Source of the DNA: Marinomonas balearica
GTDB taxonomy: Bacteria; Pseudomonadota; Gammaproteobacteria; Pseudomonadales; Marinomonadaceae
Reading direction: 5' to 3'
Assembly: GCF_004362145.1 (NCBI RefSeq)
Contig: NZ_SNXC01000009.1
Span: forward strand, 124,001 to 188,000
Length of the DNA: 64,000 nt
Shown one piece after another: positions 58,841 to 64,000 of this stretch. Each line of letters starts with the position of its first letter. Positions within the stretch are counted from its first letter, which is position 1. The notes under the pieces were generated by a model. That model was not told the origin of the DNA. It saw nothing but the letters and a program-made list of their open reading frames with translations, and did no database searches. The position numbers were made by a program, and so were the translations under genes.

Positions 58841-59698
58841 GTGAAAACATCTGTTTATGCCATTGTTATGGCATTCGTATTGATGGTAGGAGGCGGCTTT
58901 AGTGCGGACCTTCAGGCTAAAAAATTTGGTGGCGGCAAAAGCTTCGGCAAGAGCTTCTCTGTTTCTAAGCCTGCAAGTTCGTCTAACAAGTCGCTTAATA
59001 ATTCTGCTACAAACAGCACAACTAAGAAGAAAAGTGGTTTTCTTGGTGGCCTAGGTGGTGGATTGCTAGGCGGTCTTCTTGCCGGTGGTTTGTTTGCCGC
59101 TCTGATGGGAAGCGGTGCATTTGATGGAATCTCTTTTGGAGACATCCTATTATTTGCTTTGATCGGTTTCCTAGTCTACAAGTTCTTTATCGCGCCGAAA
59201 AAACGCGCTATGCAGCAAGCTGCTGGCCATGGTGCTTATCGCGAAATGCCTGAGTCATCACGTGATTCTTTTCAACCGTCTCCGATGTCGGGCAATGCAA
59301 GCTTTGGTGGTCAACCTGACATTCAGCTTCCACCCGGTTTCAACGAACAAGCATTTGTTGCTGAAGCAAAAAATCATTACATTGATTTGCAAAAAGCATG
59401 GGATGACAATAATTTCGAGACGATTCAGGAATACGTCAGCCCAGATTTGTATAATATGCTAAAAGAAGAGCGCGCTGCTCTTGGCGCTGATAAGCCAAAA
59501 ACAGACGTTGTTTCTCTAATGGTAGACCTAGTACGTGGCGAATTTATCGGCTCTACTGCGTCCATTAGTTTGCAGTTTTCAGGTTGGATAAAAGAAGGCG
59601 GTGAAACGTCTGAAACCAAAGAAATCTGGCATTTAGAAAAAAATATGTCGGATGCAAGTTCAAGTTGGGTTATTGTTGGTATACAACAAGACAACTAA
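58841..59698 (+). CDS. Tim44-like domain membrane protein
   Basis: This 285-residue protein starts with a signal peptide or anchor (KTSVYAIVMAFVLMVGGGFSADLQA) followed by a Ser/Asn/Lys-rich stretch. Next comes a glycine-rich segment (GGLGGGLLGGLLAGGLFAAL) and a membrane helix (FGDILLFALIGFLVYKFFIAP, about residues 99-119). The C-terminal part (about 165-285) is a Tim44-like domain of the kind found in mitochondrial import factor Tim44 and many bacterial proteins of unknown role (FVAEAKNHYIDLQKAWDDNNFETIQEYVSPDLYNML). Its function is not known. The promoter may be shared with trpS. Confidence 0.8.
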   Translation: MKTSVYAIVMAFVLMVGGGFSADLQAKKFGGGKSFGKSFSVSKPASSSNKSLNNSATNSTTKKKSGFLGGLGGGLLGGLLAGGLFAALMGSGAFDGISFGDILLFALIGFLVYKFFIAPKKRAMQQAAGHGAYREMPESSRDSFQPSPMSGNASFGGQPDIQLPPGFNEQAFVAEAKNHYIDLQKAWDDNNFETIQEYVSPDLYNMLKEERAALGADKPKTDVVSLMVDLVRGEFIGSTASISLQFSGWIKEGGETSETKEIWHLEKNMSDASSSWVIVGIQQDN

Positions 59699-59761
59699 TT
59701 GTTACGCAAAATTCTAGGCTAGATAGCGAAGTTTTAGCTATCATGTAAAAGAGTCTGGTAT

Positions 59762-59789
59762 CTGGGGAATTTGAAGACAAGTTCCCCAG
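59762..59789. repeat. Inverted repeat in the cheW leader
   Basis: CTGGGGAA (59762-59769) and TTCCCCAG (59782-59789) pair, with a further TTG/CAA inside. There is no T tract. It may be the end of the Tim44-domain transcript or a leader hairpin for cheW. Confidence 0.5.
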
Positions 59790-59821
59790 CCGTCCAAATA
59801 AAATGAGTATGGAAGTAAGCC

Positions 59822-60334
59822 ATGTCTGAGATAGCGACTATTAAAGAATCTGGAAAAGGGTTAGCCTCTGAGAGTAGTAAAGGCGAACTACTCCAATATC
59901 TGACCTTTAAGTTGTTGGAAGAAACATACGGTATTAACGTAATGCAAATTAAAGAAGTATTGCGTTACAGTGAAATAGCACCTGTACCGGGTGCGCCGAT
60001 GTATGTTCTTGGTATTGTGAACCTTCGTGGTAACGTCGTAACGGTTGTTGATACTCGCGTTCGATTTGGCTTGCCAGAGTGCACCATATCTGACGATACT
60101 CGAATTATCATCATCGAACATGATGGTGAGCAAATTGGTATGCTAGTAGACGCCGTACAGGAAGTTTTCTACTTGTATCAAGGTGAAATCGAGCAAAGCC
60201 CAAGTGTGGGTAATGATGAAGCACTTATGTTTATTCAAGGTGTCTACCAGAAAGAAGAAGAGCTAGTAATCCTACTGGATCTTAATCGTATGTTTGAAAG
60301 CAACGAAGCGCTTGGCATTGAAGCGATGATCTAA
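59822..60334 (+). CDS. cheW: Chemotaxis coupling protein CheW
   Basis: CheW links chemoreceptors to the kinase CheA. The 170-residue protein is a single CheW domain: LLQYLTFKLLEETYGINVMQIKEVLRYSEIAPVPGAPMYVLGIVNLRGNVVTVVDTRVRFGLP near residues 23-85, then TRIIIIEHDGEQIGMLVDAVQEV. The NLRG motif at the receptor-binding surface is intact. A short N-terminal extension precedes the domain. It stands alone, without cheA or other che genes, but a chemoreceptor gene lies 1.7 kb downstream. GGAAGTAAG precedes the ATG. Confidence 0.93.
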   Translation: MSEIATIKESGKGLASESSKGELLQYLTFKLLEETYGINVMQIKEVLRYSEIAPVPGAPMYVLGIVNLRGNVVTVVDTRVRFGLPECTISDDTRIIIIEHDGEQIGMLVDAVQEVFYLYQGEIEQSPSVGNDEALMFIQGVYQKEEELVILLDLNRMFESNEALGIEAMI

Positions 60335-60361
60335 TCGTTTAAGACTTTTTTGTACACCAAT

Positions 60362-60398
60362 AAAACCGCATGAGGCGTTAAGCCTATGCGGTTTTTTT
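60362..60398. terminator. cheW terminator, probably bidirectional
   Basis: AAAACCGCAT and ATGCGGTTTT pair, with an inner GGC/GCC stem, and end in T7 on the plus strand. The A run on the left also serves the converging small gene. Confidence 0.9.
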
Positions 60399-60410
60399 AT
60401 TTACTGAGAT

Positions 60411-60581
60411 TCACTTTTTTCCTATCGCCTGCAACTCTTTATATATCTCTTGAGCTTCGTAAGTAAGCTGAGAATACGTTTTAATATCACCACTACGTTG
60501 CGCTTTCATCGCCAGTTCGAGTTTCTCGGAATACTGCTTGTCTAATTTTTTGGCTGGATCTGATTTAAATATTGAAAACAT
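60411..60581 (-). CDS. Small DUF6435-type protein
   Basis: This 56-residue basic helical protein (MFSIFKSDPAKKLDKQYSEK, then LAMKAQRSGDIKTYSQLTYEAQEIYKELQAIGKK) matches a family of short proteins of unknown function that I recall as DUF6435. GGAG lies at the right distance before the ATG at 60581, which is preferred over a start at 60602. It converges on cheW and shares its terminator. No function can be given. Confidence 0.75.
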   Translation of the reverse strand: MFSIFKSDPAKKLDKQYSEKLELAMKAQRSGDIKTYSQLTYEAQEIYKELQAIGKK

Positions 60582-60743
60582 TTTAGTCTCCGTTATTGTC
60601 ATACCTTACATACGTATCAAAGTAAGCATCGGCCTCAAATTTGAATAAAATTAATGAGTAAGGCATGGAAACACGCTAAGACGGACAATGTTTAATCGGT
60701 GCGACTTCTTTATGACGGATTGCTTTGGAGAAGGATAAGAGAA

Positions 60744-60772
60744 AGGAGAAGGAGGTCCGTGACCTCTCTCCT
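60744..60772 (-). terminator. Probable terminator of the SHOCT protein gene
   Basis: AGGAG plus GAGGTC pair with GACCTC plus CTCCT across small internal mismatches around a CGT loop. On the minus strand a pyrimidine-rich TTCTCCTTTCTCTT follows, 26 bases after the gene's stop. Confidence 0.45.
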
Positions 60773-60797
60773 CTTAAGCTAGAACACGTTCAGAGGG

Positions 60798-61598
60798 TTA
60801 AATTCGATTTAAAAGTTCAGCTTTTTTTGCATTGAATTCATCTTGAGTCAGCACACCTGCATCAAATAGTTTTCCAAGTTTTTCAAGCAAAATGAAAATT
60901 TCGTCTTGAGTACTAGAAGCCGTACTTATGCCGTAATTCGAGTCGTTCTGCGGTGCTTCAACCGCGTTTTGAGAAAGGTTACTAGGCTCAGCGAAGTTTA
61001 CCTGAGTGTTATTTCCAATCACGGTGTCTTGGTTAGTATTACCTTGTTGCGATGATGATCCAGATATAACGGGTAATGTATCGACCGAGATTTCGCCGAA
61101 TTGGCTTGAGAAGCTGAGTGAGGTGTTAGACCCTTGTTGCTGGCTTACGCCGCCAATGTTGTGGTTCAGAGTATCATAAACCGTAACTGCGCCGTTGAGT
61201 TCTACCGCTAACCGATTTGGAAATACCGCATATCGAATATTGTTTTGGGCTCCGCTACTAAATGGCTGGCCTAAATCTCCTGGCCACCATTGTAGTCCAC
61301 CAGCGCTATTGGCTGGCGCTGGTGGAAAAAGTTGCATGTTGGCTAACGCATTAGCGAGCTCGGAGCACAGGTTGTCGACGGTATTTTTTAAACCATTGTT
61401 AAACATATCGCCAACCATAGTCATGCCGCCCTGCATCCATTGGCCTGACCCGCCAAGCTCAGGGCAGTTAAATTGCGCCATAGTTCCATTGCCATTATTG
61501 ACCGCAACCAACATATGTATCACTGCATCTTGGCTAATGCCGAAGCGATACGATATATCGCTGACTAAATTTTGGCCAGCAGGTGTGAGATTTTGCAT
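60798..61598 (-). CDS. SHOCT domain protein of unknown function
   Basis: This 266-residue protein ends in a SHOCT domain (EIFILLEKLGKLFDAGVLTQDEFNAKKAELLNRI), a short helical module often found at the ends of membrane or nucleic-acid-associated proteins. The N-terminal part (NLTPAGQNLVSDISYRFGISQDAVIHMLVAVNNGNGTMAQF) looks like a small helical domain. It is followed by GGSGQWMQGGMTMVGDMFNNGLK and a beta-rich middle, then a Ser/Gln/Asn-rich linker. There is no signal peptide or clear membrane span. AGGAAG precedes the ATG at 61598, so I reject the longer reading from 61718. Its function is unknown. Confidence 0.78.
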   Translation of the reverse strand: MQNLTPAGQNLVSDISYRFGISQDAVIHMLVAVNNGNGTMAQFNCPELGGSGQWMQGGMTMVGDMFNNGLKNTVDNLCSELANALANMQLFPPAPANSAGGLQWWPGDLGQPFSSGAQNNIRYAVFPNRLAVELNGAVTVYDTLNHNIGGVSQQQGSNTSLSFSSQFGEISVDTLPVISGSSSQQGNTNQDTVIGNNTQVNFAEPSNLSQNAVEAPQNDSNYGISTASSTQDEIFILLEKLGKLFDAGVLTQDEFNAKKAELLNRI

Positions 61599-62066
61599 AA
61601 CTTTCTTCCTAAAATATTGTGCTTTTCGACGATGCTTGAAAATGCAATTTGGGTTGGTTGAGCCTGATAATGAACCAGCAAGCTTAAAGTGAGAGTCTAG
61701 TCCGGCATTGTGACACATTATCGTGTGCGAGTGCTTATTATTTAAACAAAAAAGCTTGATCGGAAAGGCGAAATAAAAGCTATATAAAAAACTACATCGA
61801 AAAAGAGTGATTGATTTATGATTATTTCGTATCCAATAATAACGTTAAGGAGATTTGGTTTGATGCAACTGTTTTTATCATGAAACATGGTGTTGTCTTT
61901 AAACTTGTATTCATTTTTAGGGTAGTATTGGTACAAAGGACTTGAGAGTTCTAGCTCTCTTTCAATAAAGCAAGGAAAAAAGCAAGGAACGCCGTTTGGG
62001 TTTTATAAGTATGTTCTTACTAAGGGGCACAAAATTGACCTTTAGTTGTGATCAGAGGGTAAATGT
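61599..62066. other. Intergenic region between the SHOCT gene and the chemoreceptor
   Basis: These 468 AT-rich bases hold the divergent promoters of both neighbours. A direct repeat, AAGCAAGGAA, occurs twice near 61967-61990. AGAGGG (62054-62059) is the ribosome binding site of the chemoreceptor. A 64-codon reading frame on the minus strand (61742-61936) is AT-rich, lacks a binding site and is probably not a gene. I saw no sigma-28 promoter at usual spacing. Confidence 0.4.
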
Positions 62067-63950
62067 ATGTTTTCTAATGTCAGCTTTCGAGTAAAGCTTT
62101 TAACGTTACTGCTCACTGCTATTTTTGGCTTTGCGATTGTAACTGGCGTCGCCTTCAAAGGCCTTAACGAGCAAGATGCCTCATCGGTTCGTTTTGATAC
62201 GTTAACCGAAGTCGATAAAAACTTATCGTCGCTGGTTATTTCCATCATGAAAGAGTCTGAAGCACTTAATCGTGTGGACGATCAATCTTACGCGGAGTTT
62301 CTAGATCGCCAACAAGACAACTATAACCACTTTAGCGCCATGTTAGCGGATGACGTGAGTGTGTTGGTTGACCCAGCAGCTCAGGGTCATTTACGAGAAG
62401 TCGCTGCTGAATTTAAACGTTATAACGATTTGATGAGGCAATTGTTAGAGAGCAAACATAAAGTAGGCTTTACTGGTTCGACTGGGTTGCGTGGCGAAGT
62501 CAAATTATTGGGCGAAGCTCTTTTCGCAAAAGTCTCGCGCTTAAGTCTTATGAAGCAAGCTTTCTCTCCAGTCCGTGAAGCGGAAAAGGTCTATATTTTT
62601 GAGCCAACTAAAGAGAACAAAGAAGCCTTTTATGCGGCGTATAGTGCTTTCTCGGAAAGTGTGAAGAAGTACAATTTAGAGGACCGCTTCTCCGAGGCGA
62701 TGACACCTTACTTAGCGGGTCTATCCGTATTTGATGACGCCACAAAGCAGTATGGCGAGTTGCAGAGTCAATTTACAAGTGTGAGTGAATCCTTGAGCAG
62801 TGTGCATCAATCTGCTTCCGCTTTTATACAAAGCTTGGTATCTAGCGCCAGAAACGATGCTCAAGACAGTGCTGCGCAAGCGAAAGTCAGCCTTTTAGCC
62901 GTTAGTATTATTGTGGCTGTGGTTGCAGCACTGATGATGTTGGGCATTGGTCGCAGTGTAAATAATATGCTAAGCCAAATTATTAAAGACCTTGGCAAAA
63001 TTAAAGAAGGGGATTTAACCGCCCAACTTGCCGTGAACAAAGCGCGAGGAGATGATTTTGATCAGCTCTGCGGCTCTGTTAATGAAATGACCGAGGGCTT
63101 AGGGAGCGTAATTGGCGATGTCATTTCAACGACTCAGGATGTAAATGACAAAGTCACGGAGTTAAACTCAGCGGTATCGAGTATTACAAAAAGTAATCTT
63201 TCAGTGAGTCAGCAAACAATCGAGCTGGCGTCATCTACGCAGCATATTTCGGCGACGATCTCTGATATTTCTGCAACGACCAGCGATTTGAGTACACAAT
63301 CCAACAATACTTACGACTCAGCGAAACAAGGAGCGGAAACCATCAATGATGCGCTTTCAAACCTTACTAATGCCATTGATATTGTCAACCAAACCAGTCT
63401 TAAACTGAATGAATTGGGTGTTCTATCTAAGGACATTGATGGTGTTATTGCAATGATTAACGATCTTGCCAATCAAACCAATTTATTGGCTTTGAATGCT
63501 GCCATTGAGGCCGCACGTGCGGGTGAGGCTGGTCGCGGTTTTTCTGTTGTCGCGGATGAGGTTCGGTCCCTAGCGGAAAAAACCGTAGAGGCAACATCTT
63601 CGATTACAGGGATTGTGAGTACTATCCAATCCTCGACAGAAGAAGCGATATCGACCATGAGCAGTGGCCAGGAGAGCCTAAAAGCCATCGAACAATTGGG
63701 TGAAAACGCAGGCTTGGCGATTCGTGAAATAGAGCAAAATGCGCAAATGAGTTCCACAACATCGAATGACATGGCGCAGGCAGTGAAAGACATTTCTCAA
63801 ACCGTGGTTCATATGAATGAAGAAATGGACAATGTTGCGCAGTTGCTCAAGAAGGATCATGAATTTATTTCCAGTATTGGCAGCAATGCTGGCGATATTT
63901 ACGAGAAAGTTCATTATCTCGACAGTAAAACGAGAACGTTTACTATATAG
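62067..63950 (+). CDS. Methyl-accepting chemotaxis protein
   Basis: This is a 627-residue transmembrane chemoreceptor. The first membrane segment is at about residues 10-31 and a periplasmic helical sensor lies at about 32-270, rich in charged residues and without an obvious Cache or PAS fold, so probably a four-helix bundle. The second membrane segment is at about 273-297, followed by HAMP and the long cytoplasmic hairpin. The tip that binds CheA and CheW is clear: [46 protein letters not shown] near residues 463-508. No CheR-binding pentapeptide is present at the C-terminus. The ligand is unknown. Confidence 0.92.
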   Translation: MFSNVSFRVKLLTLLLTAIFGFAIVTGVAFKGLNEQDASSVRFDTLTEVDKNLSSLVISIMKESEALNRVDDQSYAEFLDRQQDNYNHFSAMLADDVSVLVDPAAQGHLREVAAEFKRYNDLMRQLLESKHKVGFTGSTGLRGEVKLLGEALFAKVSRLSLMKQAFSPVREAEKVYIFEPTKENKEAFYAAYSAFSESVKKYNLEDRFSEAMTPYLAGLSVFDDATKQYGELQSQFTSVSESLSSVHQSASAFIQSLVSSARNDAQDSAAQAKVSLLAVSIIVAVVAALMMLGIGRSVNNMLSQIIKDLGKIKEGDLTAQLAVNKARGDDFDQLCGSVNEMTEGLGSVIGDVISTTQDVNDKVTELNSAVSSITKSNLSVSQQTIELASSTQHISATISDISATTSDLSTQSNNTYDSAKQGAETINDALSNLTNAIDIVNQTSLKLNELGVLSKDIDGVIAMINDLANQTNLLALNAAIEAARAGEAGRGFSVVADEVRSLAEKTVEATSSITGIVSTIQSSTEEAISTMSSGQESLKAIEQLGENAGLAIREIEQNAQMSSTTSNDMAQAVKDISQTVVHMNEEMDNVAQLLKKDHEFISSIGSNAGDIYEKVHYLDSKTRTFTI

Positions 63951-63967
63951 AGAGCGTTTCTATTAGA

Positions 63968-64000
63968 TTATTCTTCAATAACAAGCGCGATCTTGATCAG
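63968..64000 (-). CDS. Possible C-terminal end of a minus-strand gene (cut by window edge)
   Basis: Read on the minus strand, the last ten codons give LIKIALVIEE followed by TAA. The codons look ordinary and the position, converging on the chemoreceptor, is plausible. Ten codons cannot prove a gene or a family. Confidence 0.3.
   Translation of the reverse strand: MIKIALVIEE

Noticed and set aside
61742..61936. A 64-codon minus-strand frame in the gap before the chemoreceptor
   Set aside because: AT-rich, phenylalanine/isoleucine-rich composition, no ribosome binding site and no recognisable feature.

Overview
The window looks like a chromosomal segment of a marine gammaproteobacterium, most likely an Oceanospirillales member close to Marinomonas. 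This rests on gene content and order (roxA, purB, hflD, mnmA, nudJ, rluE, then cspD, clpS, clpA, infA, aat, then ftsK, lolA, rarA, crcB, serS), a moderate GC content, an NhaB sodium/proton antiporter and a monomeric isocitrate dehydrogenase. The genus is inferred and could be wrong. I found no rRNA, tRNA, insertion sequence, prophage or CRISPR array.

Layout. 1-8.4 kb: start of a universal stress protein gene cut by the window edge, a Pit phosphate transporter, two related membrane-anchored proteins of unknown function, a LysE-type exporter, topoisomerase III preceded by a perfect inverted repeat, a second universal stress protein, a small membrane protein behind a Fur-box promoter, and an FKBP isomerase. 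8.4-31.1 kb: mostly conserved housekeeping genes: acetyltransferase, roxA, purB, monomeric idh, hflD, mnmA, nudJ, rluE, cspD, the clpS/clpA/aat N-degron set with infA, a porin, ftsK, lolA, rarA, crcB, serS, cobA.

31.2-45.6 kb is a catechol siderophore locus: TonB-dependent receptor on the minus strand, and fes, mbtH, a 3018-residue non-ribosomal peptide synthetase and an EntS-like exporter on the plus strand. Overlapping divergent promoters carry one Fur box. The synthetase reads C-A-T-E-C-A-T-TE. The second module is EntF-like and should load serine. The first has an acidic binding pocket and an epimerase, which suggests a D-configured cationic amino acid. The predicted product is a tris(dihydroxybenzoyl-D-cationic residue-L-Ser) of the vanchrobactin/chrysobactin type. 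No dihydroxybenzoate genes are present, so they must lie elsewhere.

45.7-57.3 kb: nhaB, sohB, then a pyrimidine-ring degradation locus: rutR divergent from rutABCD-rutF and a four-gene ABC importer. The importer takes the place of the uracil permease rutG, and rutE is missing. The rutR-rutA spacer holds a RutR-like operator, a sigma-54 type -24/-12 element and a possible NtrC site, so the pathway is probably controlled by both nitrogen limitation and pyrimidines.

57.3-64 kb: trpS behind two palindromes, a Tim44-domain membrane protein, cheW, a small DUF6435-type protein, a SHOCT-domain protein, a methyl-accepting chemotaxis protein, and the last codons of a possible minus-strand gene at the right edge.
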